Source of the DNA: a virus
IMG/VR virus record: IMGVR_UViG_3300045454_000013
Location: 1-55,517 of that record
DNA: 55,517 bases
Strand: one strand, 5' to 3'
Shown here: positions 26,664-33,883 of the stretch, one piece after another
Numbering within the stretch: position 1 is the first letter of the stretch
Layout of the letters: the number at the start of each line of letters is the position of its first letter
Notes under the pieces: generated by a model
What the model was told of the DNA's origin: nothing
Databases searched by the model: none
Seen by the model: only the letters and a program-made list of their open reading frames with translations
Translations under genes and position numbers: made by a program

Positions 26664-27704
26664 TCAGTCCACCCAGACCTTGTATTGGGCGGTCACACGG
26701 CCCTTGTCGGGGTCGATGAAGTGGAGACGTTGCGATGGTTGCGCGTTCGCGGCCATCCCGATGTTCGCGTACCGGTTGTCGGACTCTGTCGACCCGGTCT
26801 GGAACATGGAGCCCTCACCGTCAGCGAGGGCCCACTCGTTGTGGGTGTGGAAGTGGTGGATGTACACGTCCCGGAAGAGCCACGGTTCCCCGTTTACCCG
26901 GTACGCGCCGGACTTCCACCGTTCCATGTGCGCTCGGAGCGTCGTCGGTGACGCGAACCCGTTCCGGCCGATCTCGTCGCCGTGGAGGACCAGCGCACGG
27001 TAGTTGCCGATCTCGAGGCGTTGCACGTCCTCAGGGCACGGCTGCCAGGTGACACGGGGCTCGTCGACGAGAAGCTGCCGGGCGAGTTCGTAGCACATGC
27101 GGTCGATGTTGTCGGCGCGGGGCACGGCGTCGCGTTTCGAGCCGACACGGCCGTGGTTTCCCCACTCTGGGACGACGGTGACGTGGTCGAAAACGGTGAG
27201 GGTGTTGCGGATCACGTCGACGATCAGCCGGGATACGATCACGTACTGTTCGAACAGGGTCGCGTCGATCTCGAACGGCTGCGTGGGGAAGTTGAACAGG
27301 CCTTCGACCATGTCTCCGCCGAAGATCACCACGGCGTCGTTCACGGGCCGCGCGGCACGGTGCAGTGCGGTGAGCTCGAACGCTTTCGCGAAGAACTGCC
27401 GGACACGGGTCTCCATGACCTGCGTGTTGTAGCTCGGGGTGACCTTGGAGCCCTGCCAGTCGCCGGTATCCAGCAGCGCCACCTCAGCGCCCGGCTTCGA
27501 CGTGCGGGCCGCCGGCGGGGGAACCGCGGGCACGGCGCCGAGCGCGAGGATCGCGTCACGGCACGCTTGCACTGTTGCGGCGGCGAGCTCGTCGTTGCGG
27601 AGCTTCGTGCGGGCGAGCTGCCGTTGCGTGCGGATCAGCGCGCCGCGCAGCTCATCCGCTGTTGCCTGCTCACCGAGTTCGTTCAGGAATTCGGACACGA
27701 GCAC
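26664..27704 (-). CDS. Calcineurin-like metallophosphoesterase
   Basis: 346 residues. An N-terminal helical region (~1-70) is followed by the metallophosphoesterase motifs in order: DTGDWQGSK, FGGDMVEG, EWGNHGRVG, LHGDEIG and HHFHTH. All metal-binding Asp/His/Asn residues are present. It lies between terminase and portal. Phage members can be nucleases or phosphatases. The recombination directionality factor of phage Bxb1 (gp47) is also of this fold, so a role in excision is worth testing. Confidence 0.85.
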   Translation of the reverse strand: MLVSEFLNELGEQATADELRGALIRTQRQLARTKLRNDELAAATVQACRDAILALGAVPAVPPPAARTSKPGAEVALLDTGDWQGSKVTPSYNTQVMETRVRQFFAKAFELTALHRAARPVNDAVVIFGGDMVEGLFNFPTQPFEIDATLFEQYVIVSRLIVDVIRNTLTVFDHVTVVPEWGNHGRVGSKRDAVPRADNIDRMCYELARQLLVDEPRVTWQPCPEDVQRLEIGNYRALVLHGDEIGRNGFASPTTLRAHMERWKSGAYRVNGEPWLFRDVYIHHFHTHNEWALADGEGSMFQTGSTESDNRYANIGMAANAQPSQRLHFIDPDKGRVTAQYKVWVD

Positions 27705-27913
27705 AGCCCCTTGAGGTGACGAGTGACCGTGGACTGACCGGACCCGAAGCCCCGTTCACGCATGAGGCGCCACACCGCGGCCGCCGTGTACTTCGCCGCG
27801 CCCTCGCGGAGATCAGCGTCCGTCGTGTCCGGATTCGCTTCAAGCCAGACAGCGACAGTGCAGCGTGGCCCGTGACGTTCCACCTTCGAGCCGAGATCAT
27901 CAATGAAGCCCAT
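27683..27913 (-). CDS. Small HTH-like protein downstream of terminase
   Basis: 76 residues with AAAVWRLMRERGFGSGQSTVTRHLKGLCSC, a compact helix-turn-helix-like segment ending in a Cys pair. Similar small proteins accompany replication or packaging genes in actinophages. It could be an auxiliary packaging or DNA-binding factor. Confidence 0.62.
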   Translation of the reverse strand: MGFIDDLGSKVERHGPRCTVAVWLEANPDTTDADLREGAAKYTAAAVWRLMRERGFGSGQSTVTRHLKGLCSCPNS

Positions 27914-27931
27914 GGCCTGAATTCCTTCCGG

Positions 27932-29254
27932 TTAGGCTGCGAGGCTGAAGTCGCCGACAAGCATCGGACGCCACAGGTCCTCCGTGGTCGCGATCACGTA
28001 CCGTCCGCCGTCGAGCGAGTGGTCGTTGATCTTCACGGGCTCGTCGACGCCTTCCTTCGCCTTCTTCGGATCCCACGAGTACCCGGGCGCTTCAGCGATG
28101 AACCCGGGGCAACGATCAGACACCACGAGGCGGCGCTCGGCGAGCAGCGAAGCCATCGTCGAGATCCCGTAGCCGACCTTGTTCAGACCGCCAGCGGTGG
28201 GAATGCCGATCAGATTCAGTTCCTTCTGGAAGTGCAACGCCGCAGGGTCAACGATGAAGTACTCAGGCTGCAGCGCGGTCTCGTACGGCAGGTGCGGGGT
28301 CCGCAACCACTCCTTGAACAGCGCGGCCTGCTCCGACGGTGCGACCGTTCCGGTTCCCTCACGGCGGCCGTTGTACCGCCACTCGTCAACGAGGTACAGG
28401 CGAGACCGCGTGCGACGCCGCTCGTCCTTCTCGAGCGACACGCCCAGCATCAGACCGGTCGAAGGATTGTTCGTGCCGAAGTCCATCCCGACACCGATGA
28501 GACGCTGCATCTGCGGCAACGACTCCCACGGCACCACGTGCGAAGCCGGGTCCCACATGTCGAAGATCGCGCCTTCCGCAGCGACCCACAGACCCTCGAT
28601 CCACCGCTTGTACCAAAGCCCCGTGTACTGGCCGCGCAACCGCGCCTTCACCCGGTCCGTCAGCGACGGGTTGTCATCCATCGTGAAATGGAACCGCCGC
28701 CAGTCAGGGAGCTTCCGCAGCCGGTCAATGTAGTCGACCTTCAGCCAGTGCGCCGGCGAATCCGGGTTCGTCGTCGCGAACAGCTTCGACTCGTCCAGCG
28801 ACATGCGGTTCAGGATCTGCTTGAACGCCGACTCCTCCAACACGGTGACCTCGTCGACGTACACCGCGAGGATCGTCATCCCTCGGATCTTCCCCTCAGC
28901 GCGAGAGTCGTTGATCCCGATGACCTGCACCTGATGACCAAGAATGTGAGCCACCGGCGCGTTCTGCGTGTACCGAACCGCGCCCTTGAAAGCCCGCAAC
29001 CCCGGCGAATCGTTGATCGTCGCGAAGAAGTTCCGGTAGATCGACCCGAGATTCTTCCCCACGATCACCAACTGACCGCCAGCCGCCGTCTCATCATCGA
29101 GACCAGCCAAGAACAGCAAGAACGCGAGGACAGACACGTACGTCTTCCCGCCGCGGATCGACCCCTCCCACAGGTTGAACGTCGCCGCGGGCTGCAAGCA
29201 CGCGTGAAGCGAGCGCGCCTGATTACGCCCCAGAGTCGCCGTCGCCCGACTCAT
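27932..29254 (-). CDS. terL: Terminase large subunit (PBSX-like)
   Basis: 440 residues. N-terminal ATPase with an atypical Walker A (EGSIRGGKTY, ~30-39) and Walker B LAVYVDEVTVL; coupling motif ATTNPDSP. The C-terminal nuclease domain has GVGMDFGTNNPSTGLML and FIVDPAALHFQKEL, matching the Terminase_3/3C (PBSX) family. Its start overlaps the small subunit by 32 bp. It drives genome packaging. Confidence 0.95.
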   Translation of the reverse strand: MSRATATLGRNQARSLHACLQPAATFNLWEGSIRGGKTYVSVLAFLLFLAGLDDETAAGGQLVIVGKNLGSIYRNFFATINDSPGLRAFKGAVRYTQNAPVAHILGHQVQVIGINDSRAEGKIRGMTILAVYVDEVTVLEESAFKQILNRMSLDESKLFATTNPDSPAHWLKVDYIDRLRKLPDWRRFHFTMDDNPSLTDRVKARLRGQYTGLWYKRWIEGLWVAAEGAIFDMWDPASHVVPWESLPQMQRLIGVGMDFGTNNPSTGLMLGVSLEKDERRRTRSRLYLVDEWRYNGRREGTGTVAPSEQAALFKEWLRTPHLPYETALQPEYFIVDPAALHFQKELNLIGIPTAGGLNKVGYGISTMASLLAERRLVVSDRCPGFIAEAPGYSWDPKKAKEGVDEPVKINDHSLDGGRYVIATTEDLWRPMLVGDFSLAA

Positions 29255-29696
29255 CAGACTCGAAGCCGCCCTCAGGCTGCCCGTAACTGTCTCCCGCGCC
29301 GAACAGGTCCTTCAAGCCGCCAGCGAAGTCCAGCAGCGCCTTCCGAACCTCCGCGCCCGTGTCATCCGCCTTGTGGTCGTACAGGCCGAGCAGCCGAGCG
29401 CGCTGGTCCATGATCTTCAGCGCGCGGTCCACGGAGAAGTTGTCGCCGTTGCGGGCGGACTCGTAGAGACCGGCGAGCATGTCGTCGAGGCGGAGCAGCT
29501 CAAGCTCGAGAAGTTCGGTCGCGGATTCGCGGGTGATGTCTCGGAGTGCTTGCTGCACGGCCCTGTGTGCGCTGCCCTTGTTGGTGTATCCGACCTCGGC
29601 TGCGATGTCTTCGAATGCCCAGCCGGCGCGGCGCAGGTCGAGTGCCTGCTTCCGCTTCTCAGCGGCGGTCGCTTTCCGTTCGGTTGCGTTCACCAT
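29223..29696 (-). CDS. terS: Terminase small subunit
   Basis: 157 residues. An N-terminal helix-turn-helix (LDLRRAGWAFEDIAAEVGYT, ~20-40) for pac/cos recognition, a central helical oligomerisation region (ITRESATELLELELLRLDDM) and an acidic Gly/Asp-rich tail. It is directly upstream of the large subunit. Confidence 0.88.
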   Translation of the reverse strand: MVNATERKATAAEKRKQALDLRRAGWAFEDIAAEVGYTNKGSAHRAVQQALRDITRESATELLELELLRLDDMLAGLYESARNGDNFSVDRALKIMDQRARLLGLYDHKADDTGAEVRKALLDFAGGLKDLFGAGDSYGQPEGGFESDESGDGDSGA

Positions 29697-29717
29697 GGGG
29701 TTGCTCCTTTGACGCTG

Positions 29718-29762
29718 CCCGCGCCTGGCGGGTCAGTGGGATGCTTCCGGCGCCTGGCCGGG
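29718..29762. repeat. Paired inverted repeats before terS, candidate cos/pac site
   Basis: CCCGCGCCTGGCGGG (29718-29732) and CCGGCGCCTGGCCGG (29747-29761) share the core GCGCCTGGC, and each can fold on itself. They lie in the 112-bp gap between the last small late gene and terS, where packaging initiation sites often occur. Confidence 0.4.
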
Positions 29763-29808
29763 CATGTAGCTCGATGGGTGGTGCCATCGGGAGGCGTGTG
29801 CGCGGGGT

Positions 29809-30102
29809 TCAGGATCCCGAGGTGCGGGACGCTGAGGACGATGAGGCTCGGCGGCTGCGTAGCCCGTTGAGGTATGTGGTGGGGTTGGCCCAGAGGTTGC
29901 TGGCTGCGCTCATGGCGCGAGCTGAGCCGGCGCGTGCGATGGTTCTTGCGCCTCGGGGGCGTGGGGATGTGATGGTGCGGGAGAGTCCGCCGCTGGTGGT
30001 GCTGGTCGCGATGCGGCCTTGGCCGATGTCGATCCCGGTGCGGGTCGTGGTGCCGGCGAGGCCGATCCGTGTTGTGTACTCGACGAGGTCACCGATCGCC
30101 AT
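29809..30102 (-). CDS. Small Ser/Thr/Arg-rich protein ending SGS
   Basis: 97 residues, MAIGDLVEYTTRIGLAGTTTR, very rich in Thr, Ser, Arg, Ala and Gly, ending SASRTSGS. Its start follows AAGGAAGGAGATCCCGCC. It shares its C-terminal (R/S)(T/S)SGS signature with the next two upstream small genes. Possibly a basic virion or DNA-binding protein. Confidence 0.65.
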   Translation of the reverse strand: MAIGDLVEYTTRIGLAGTTTRTGIDIGQGRIATSTTSGGLSRTITSPRPRGARTIARAGSARAMSAASNLWANPTTYLNGLRSRRASSSSASRTSGS

Positions 30103-30122
30103 GGCGGGATCTCCTTCCTTGG

Positions 30123-30166
30123 GAGAGCCCCAGAGGAGATGTGGGGGTCGATCCTCTGGGGCTCTC
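30123..30166. terminator. 15-bp perfect stem-loop in the late leader genes
   Basis: GAGAGCCCCAGAGGA (30123-30137) pairs perfectly with TCCTCTGGGGCTCTC (30152-30166) around a 14-nt loop. It lies in the 74-bp gap before the 97-residue gene. The leftward strand has no U-tract after it, so it may be an attenuator or an RNase processing site. Confidence 0.5.
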
Positions 30167-30176
30167 GTTCGGTGGT

Positions 30177-30332
30177 TCAGGATCCGCTGCTGCGGGCGTT
30201 GGTCGCGTTCGCTGCTGTGCGGGTCCGGGTTGTGCGGCGTCCGGAGAATCCGGTGCCGCCCATGAGGTTCGCGAAGCCTTCTGCTGTGGCGATGCCGCCG
30301 CCGATGTACTGCGCGAGGGTGCGGTTACGCAT
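30177..30332 (-). CDS. 51-residue basic protein ending ARSSGS
   Basis: MRNRTLAQYIGGGIATAEGF continues through a Thr/Arg-rich segment to NARSSGS. ATG 30332 is preceded by GAAGGAGGGAG, a very good ribosome-binding site, which supports reality despite the small size. No database-type domain is recognised. Confidence 0.62.
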   Translation of the reverse strand: MRNRTLAQYIGGGIATAEGFANLMGGTGFSGRRTTRTRTAANATNARSSGS

Positions 30333-30356
30333 GGGGGTTCTCCCTCCTTCGGGGGG

Positions 30357-30464
30357 TCAGGAACCGGAGGTGCGGCCGCCGGCGGCGGAGGCTGCGCGTC
30401 GGGCCTGGGAGCGGCGGAACGCGGTGCGGATGCCGCGGGCGATGTTGCGGAAGCGCTCACGCAT
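30357..30464 (-). CDS. 35-residue Arg-rich protein ending RTSGS
   Basis: MRERFRNIARGIRTAFRRSQ continues through RRAASAAGG to RTSGS; nearly a third of residues are Arg. GGGAGGTGA lies upstream. It starts like the 51-residue gene (MR-x-R) and ends like both neighbours. Possibly DNA- or RNA-binding. Confidence 0.6.
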   Translation of the reverse strand: MRERFRNIARGIRTAFRRSQARRAASAAGGRTSGS

Positions 30465-30494
30465 GGGGGAGTCACCTCCCCTCGGTGGTCTTGG

Positions 30495-30671
30495 TCAGGC
30501 TGTGTACTCGGCTCGGGGCCGGTCGATGTGGGTGAGAGTGTCGGCTTCGCTTCTGGCCCAGGCGGTGCCGTTGAGCCACCAGCGTGAGCCGTCCGCGAGG
30601 GTGACGATGTCGCCGGTGCGAGAGACGAGCCCGCCGTGAGCGAGTTCCTCGGTTCGATCGCTACTTGCCAT
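30495..30671 (-). CDS. 58-residue protein, unknown
   Basis: MASSDRTEELAHGGLVSRTG continues as DIVTLADGSRWWLNGTAWAR and ends EYTA. A small beta-hairpin-rich sequence. Its ATG lies inside the end of the preceding gene (11-bp overlap). No function known. Confidence 0.58.
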   Translation of the reverse strand: MASSDRTEELAHGGLVSRTGDIVTLADGSRWWLNGTAWARSEADTLTHIDRPRAEYTA

Positions 30672-31041
30672 CGGTCATGTCGATGTTGAGGCGGTCGGTG
30701 ACTTCGCGGCCGTCGAGGTACTTGTCGCCGAGGTCGGCGAGGCCCGCGCGCTGCAGGAACAGTTCCTTCTCTTCGCGGGTGGTGAAGCACACCGCGAACC
30801 AGTACTCGGAGTCGGTGGCGCGCTTGAACCGGCCAGCTTCTTGCTTCGCGCGGTCACGGTAGCCGTGCTCGAGCGCGGTGAACTCTGCGGCGGCGTCGTT
30901 CTTGAGGTCGCCGGTGTACTCGACCTCGGCGAGCGGGTCGGGTTCGGGAGTGTACTTCGGGCGGCCGGTGAGTCCGGTGGTGCGGCGGGCGCCGGTGTTG
31001 GGCTTGCGGGGACCGGTGAGGCCCGATGAGTCGCGGGTCAT
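30661..31041 (-). CDS. 126-residue late protein, unknown
   Basis: A Pro/Thr-rich disordered N-terminus (~1-35) precedes a helical domain with GYRDRAKQEAGRFKRATDSE and YWFAVCFTTREEKELFLQRA. A conserved-looking ParB/phage accessory type fold is possible but not established. Overlaps its upstream neighbour by 4 bp. Confidence 0.65.
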   Translation of the reverse strand: MTRDSSGLTGPRKPNTGARRTTGLTGRPKYTPEPDPLAEVEYTGDLKNDAAAEFTALEHGYRDRAKQEAGRFKRATDSEYWFAVCFTTREEKELFLQRAGLADLGDKYLDGREVTDRLNIDMTDGK

Positions 31042-31286
31042 GATGCGCGCTCCATGGTCTCGTCGTCGATGTGCGCTGCCGGGATGCCTGCGAGGGCTGC
31101 GCGCGCTTCATCCGCGGTGTCGAACCTTGCCGCTCGGACTGATCCGGCGCTCTCTGAGGTGCGGGACGCGCCGCTGAGAGTCACGGCGTATCCGGTGACT
31201 GGCCATCCGCTCTGAGTCGGATCATGCAGCGGCACGATTCGGTAGGTGAGTATTCCCTGGCCGGAGGCGGGGAGTCTGACGCTCAC
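31038..31286 (-). CDS. 82-residue protein, unknown
   Basis: GTG 31286 overlaps the PP-loop gene stop (GTGA). Opens with SVRLPASGQGILTYRIVPLH; contains a beta strand pair (GYAVTLSG) and a short helical part (DTADEARAALAGI). No domain recognised. Confidence 0.6.
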   Translation of the reverse strand: MSVRLPASGQGILTYRIVPLHDPTQSGWPVTGYAVTLSGASRTSESAGSVRAARFDTADEARAALAGIPAAHIDDETMERAS

Positions 31287-32014
31287 GACGCGGCCGCCAC
31301 GTCGGCTCGGAACAGCTCGAGATCCGCGAGTGGGAACCAGTCGAGGATGCGGTGAAAGTCGTCGGGTGCGTGGTCGCGAATGGGGCCCAGGAATCGGTGG
31401 TCGATGCCATCGAACGAACGGCCGAACCACTGGTAGTCGACGGGGAGGTGGATACCGGCCGCGGCGATGCGGTCGAGTACTTCGCTCTTGAGCCAGTCCG
31501 CGATGGGGGACACCTTGTGGTCGCGGGGTTTGAGGATGCCGTGGCGGGTGAAGCTTGCGCGGCGGACGATGCTGTCAGCTGCGCGGACGCCGTCAGCGAC
31601 CCAGGTGTCTTCGGGGAGGCTGAGTTCGCGGCGGATCAGCGCCCACATGACCTTGTAGTCGGGGGTGGGGAGTCGGGCTGCTTCGATGACCTCGCACCGT
31701 TCAGGGGGCTGGAACACGAAGTTGTTCAGCCACCGGTAGAACGATGGGTGCGGGTAGCGGTGGATCGGCTTCCCCAGTGCGCGCTCAAGGTCGGTGAGGC
31801 CCTGCTCGACGAACTCGAGTGTGTGGCCAGGCCGGCGGCCCGGGATGTAGTACAGGTACACCAGCTCGGTGGTCACGCCCGCATCCTGCAGCGCGAGCTC
31901 AGTCGCGATCGCATCCTTGCCGCACGAGAACGCAACGAGCACAGTCCTACCCTCAGCGGCGAGCTGCGCACGGACCTCAGCGCTTGTCGGCTGACCCTTG
32001 ATCACAGTGGGCAT
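31283..32014 (-). CDS. PP-loop ATPase, PAPS-reductase/DndC-like
   Basis: 243 residues. The PP-loop is LVAFSCGKDAIATELAL (~26-42), a variant of SGGKDS with Ala at the last position. Downstream blocks YLYYIPGRRPGHTLEFVEQG and DGVRAADSIVRRASF match the PAPS reductase/N-type ATP pyrophosphatase fold. It activates a substrate through AMP transfer. Without DndB, D or E or cysteine-synthesis partners nearby, the substrate is unknown; nucleotide or DNA modification is plausible. It starts at a TGATG junction as second gene of the late operon. Confidence 0.8.
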   Translation of the reverse strand: MPTVIKGQPTSAEVRAQLAAEGRTVLVAFSCGKDAIATELALQDAGVTTELVYLYYIPGRRPGHTLEFVEQGLTDLERALGKPIHRYPHPSFYRWLNNFVFQPPERCEVIEAARLPTPDYKVMWALIRRELSLPEDTWVADGVRAADSIVRRASFTRHGILKPRDHKVSPIADWLKSEVLDRIAAAGIHLPVDYQWFGRSFDGIDHRFLGPIRDHAPDDFHRILDWFPLADLELFRADVAAAS

Positions 32015-32223
32015 CAGACGGTCTCCAACTCGACGGCATCGAACCGGTCGGCGATTCGGGCGGCGGTGCGCTCGGCGCGGGCACGGGTCGGGTATCGGTC
32101 CGCGGCGGCTATGTCGAGAGTGAGCGAGTATTTCGCGCGGAGGTCGAGACCGACCTCGGTGTGGAGGTATCCGGTCTCGCCGCGGGTGGTGACCAGGATC
32201 CGGGTGGGAGCCTCAGTGGACAT
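32014..32223 (-). CDS. 69-residue first gene of the late operon
   Basis: MSTEAPTRILVTTRGETGYL to FDAVELETV. The C-terminal half is helical and basic (TRARAERTAARIADRF). The ATG lies only 3 bp beyond the nested palindrome and has no ribosome-binding site, so translation may begin on a leaderless or nearly leaderless mRNA. Function unknown. Confidence 0.7.
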   Translation of the reverse strand: MSTEAPTRILVTTRGETGYLHTEVGLDLRAKYSLTLDIAAADRYPTRARAERTAARIADRFDAVELETV

Positions 32224-32226
32224 GCG

Positions 32227-32272
32227 GATAGTCTACATAGTAGACGCTAAAAGGTCTACTATGTAGACTATC
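32227..32272. promoter_or_regulatory. Nested-palindrome divergent promoter/operator
   Basis: A perfect inverted repeat with 19-bp arms (32227-32245 and 32254-32272) and an 8-bp spacer GCTAAAAG. Each arm contains its own palindrome, GTCTAC-N3-GTAGAC, giving two operator sites. TACTAT, a good -10, occurs on both strands (32257-32262 rightward; 32242-32237 leftward), each 13-14 bp from the start codon it would serve. No -35 of TTGACA type is visible, which suggests activator dependence. It controls the late operon leftward and the HTH block rightward. Confidence 0.85.
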
Positions 32273-32276
32273 GAGT

Positions 32277-32480
32277 GTGTACGATGTGGACGGTAGCCTA
32301 GATGGCATGGCATCCGCTCTGTCCCAGCTCGCGCGCATAGCTCGCGAAGCATCCAGGCGACCCGACCTCATCGCGCAAGCCCGAGAGGAAGGCGCGACAT
32401 GGGATCAGATAGCCGAGGCGCTGCAGATGAGCAGAGCGGGAGTGATCAAGCTGCACGGGAAGCGGCCGAACGCAAAGTAG
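32277..32480 (+). CDS. Small HTH protein, candidate regulator at the late promoter
   Basis: 67 residues from GTG 32277, 4 bp beyond the palindrome (ATG 32307 is an alternative). The C-terminal half is a clear helix-turn-helix: GATWDQIAEALQMSRAGVIK. With no Shine-Dalgarno it may be leaderless. Position suggests autoregulation through the palindromes and control of the divergent late operon. Confidence 0.75.
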   Translation: MYDVDGSLDGMASALSQLARIAREASRRPDLIAQAREEGATWDQIAEALQMSRAGVIKLHGKRPNAK

Positions 32481-32815
32481 ACGCGATCCTGGCCGAGATC
32501 GATCTCGATGCAGCCGATAAGAAGCGCGCGTACCTGGCGGAACAACATGATCCTTCGATGCCATATCTGGTCTATCGACTGTTCGACCACGACTGGAGCG
32601 TGGCGTACGTCGGCGCAACGCGGGACTTCATGGCCCGGATGCTCGCTCATATGGCCACCCGCTGGTGGGTAGACATTGACGTCGAGGTGATCGTCACCGA
32701 GAAATTCGGATCGGCCGAAGATGCGGCCGAACGGGAGCAGGAACTGATAGCGATACTCGCGCCCCGCCACAACGTCGAAGGCAATGGACGACGGAAGTAC
32801 CGCAGCTACAGGTGA
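32399..32815 (+). CDS. GIY-YIG-like nuclease domain protein
   Basis: 138 residues. A charged helical N-terminus (~15-50) precedes a GIY-YIG-like core: YLVYRLFDHDWSVAYVGAT (Y-x-V-Y...A-Y-V-G), an Arg-containing helix (RDFMARMLAHMATRWW) and a later Glu/Asn block (EREQELIAILAPRHNVEG). The first 82 bp overlap the HTH gene in the -1 frame, so either an internal start or a -1 shift linking HTH to nuclease is possible. It could act in DNA cleavage, phage exclusion or homing. Confidence 0.7.
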   Translation: MGSDSRGAADEQSGSDQAAREAAERKVDAILAEIDLDAADKKRAYLAEQHDPSMPYLVYRLFDHDWSVAYVGATRDFMARMLAHMATRWWVDIDVEVIVTEKFGSAEDAAEREQELIAILAPRHNVEGNGRRKYRSYR

Positions 32816-32848
32816 CGGGCGAGACGGATGGCGTTAGGATCCCTGGCC

Positions 32849-33163
32849 ATGGGACTGTTCAGTAGGAAGCCTCGCGGGTTGTCGCCAGCCGAGGAGGCAG
32901 CGCGACGTCGAGCCGCGCACATCCCTGATCCCAAGGTCGCGCCGGCGGCTACCGACCATCGACAGCCGGCGCCGACCGTAGCTGTGCCCCGGTTCGAGAC
33001 GAAGACCGTGACGCTGTCGAAGTACAGCTTCAGCAAGGGCCTGACTGACGTGCCGCGCGAGCTTGAGAAGTACGTCGCGGACGGCTGGGAGATCGTGTCG
33101 GAGGATCTGAAGAAGTACGGGCGGGGCGGGAAGCACTCGATCCTGCTGCGTCGCCCGGTGTAG
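32849..33163 (+). CDS. Small protein with DUF4177-like C-terminus
   Basis: About 104 residues from ATG 32849. A Pro/Arg-rich N-terminus (MGLFSRKPRGLSPAEEAARR) is followed by a short fold LEKYVADGWEIVSEDLKKYG and GGKHSILLRRPV, reminiscent of DUF4177. It is the last gene of the rightward block and converges with the early operon. Function unknown. Confidence 0.65.
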   Translation: MGLFSRKPRGLSPAEEAARRRAAHIPDPKVAPAATDHRQPAPTVAVPRFETKTVTLSKYSFSKGLTDVPRELEKYVADGWEIVSEDLKKYGRGGKHSILLRRPV

Positions 33164-33202
33164 CCAGTCTCCCGGTTGTCTTCTTCTACCGTCTCCGTTT
33201 TC

Positions 33203-33427
33203 TCACGTTTTATCAAGGATGTTCGGTGTCGGCGTGTCGCGATGCTCCAGATCACCCGGTTCGGGATCGAACTCGCGTGGTCGCTCCTCCTCGTATCGCT
33301 GCATCGCCAGCTCCAGATCGTTGTGCGCCGCGTAGAGTGCGGCCGTGGGCGAACTCCCGTGCGCGTCATTGAAGTCGATGCGGCGACCGTTGCGGTAGAT
33401 CGAGATGCGGGCCTCGTACTCAGCCAT
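33203..33427 (-). CDS. 74-residue protein closing the early operon
   Basis: MAEYEARISIYRNGRRIDFN and so on; a beta-hairpin then a helix (AALYAAHNDLELAMQRYEEE). ATG follows GGAGGTGGACC. It is the last leftward gene before the rightward block; the 39-bp convergent gap holds no obvious terminator. Confidence 0.62.
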   Translation of the reverse strand: MAEYEARISIYRNGRRIDFNDAHGSSPTAALYAAHNDLELAMQRYEEERPREFDPEPGDLEHRDTPTPNILDKT

Positions 33428-33563
33428 GGTCCACCTCCGACGACGGATCACCCGATTCCTGGACCTGAGCGCCGACGTACTCGCCGTGCGTCCAGTGGAG
33501 CCGGTCACCGACAAGTGTTTGGCCGATCGTCTCGCCACACTCGCACGTCCCGATGATGGTCAT
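33420..33563 (-). CDS. 47-residue protein
   Basis: MTIIGTCECGETIGQTLVGD continues to SSEVDHG. ATG overlaps the DUF3850 gene stop (ATGA) and the end overlaps the next start by 8 bp, a coupled arrangement that supports it. A CEC pair could bind metal. Unknown function. Confidence 0.58.
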   Translation of the reverse strand: MTIIGTCECGETIGQTLVGDRLHWTHGEYVGAQVQESGDPSSEVDHG

Positions 33564-33883
33564 GACTCCGAACCTTCCGAACCGTCAGGTGAGTGGAACT
33601 GGTCATCCGGGTGGCCGAGCCCGAGCACAACGTGACCCGGTACGATGCCACCAAGGTCGCGCAGGTTCGGATCGCCCGCGTAGACGAAAGTCACGTACCG
33701 GATGATCGGCGGACGGCGCTTGTCGCATCGGTCGCTGCCACACTCGCAGGACGACGTGTCAACGAGCACGAGTGTGTCGCCGCGCTGATATGCCCTGTCG
33801 TTGCGGCGCACCTCAAACGTCTTCTCGCCGCTGAGCACGGCCGAGAAGTATGGCTCGATCGTCTTGAGCGTGTGCGTGGTCAT
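33560..33883 (-). CDS. DUF3850/ASCH-like domain protein
   Basis: 107 residues. THTLKTIEPYFSAVLSGEKT then FEVRRNDRAYQRGDTLVLVD is the conserved signature of DUF3850, a PUA/ASCH-fold family thought to bind RNA. A Cys-rich insert (CECGSDRCDKRR) follows. The extra upstream GTG at 33886 is not needed; ATG 33883 touches the preceding stop. Confidence 0.8.
   Translation of the reverse strand: MTTHTLKTIEPYFSAVLSGEKTFEVRRNDRAYQRGDTLVLVDTSSCECGSDRCDKRRPPIIRYVTFVYAGDPNLRDLGGIVPGHVVLGLGHPDDQFHSPDGSEGSES

Noticed and set aside
27575-29413. 612-codon plus-strand frame opposite terminase
   Set aside because: Antisense of the large terminase, whose frame has clear ATPase and nuclease motifs.
32399-32480. 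Programmed -1 frameshift joining HTH and GIY-YIG frames
   Set aside because: The relative frame fits a -1 shift, but no slippery heptamer is visible in the overlap, so two separate starts are simpler.
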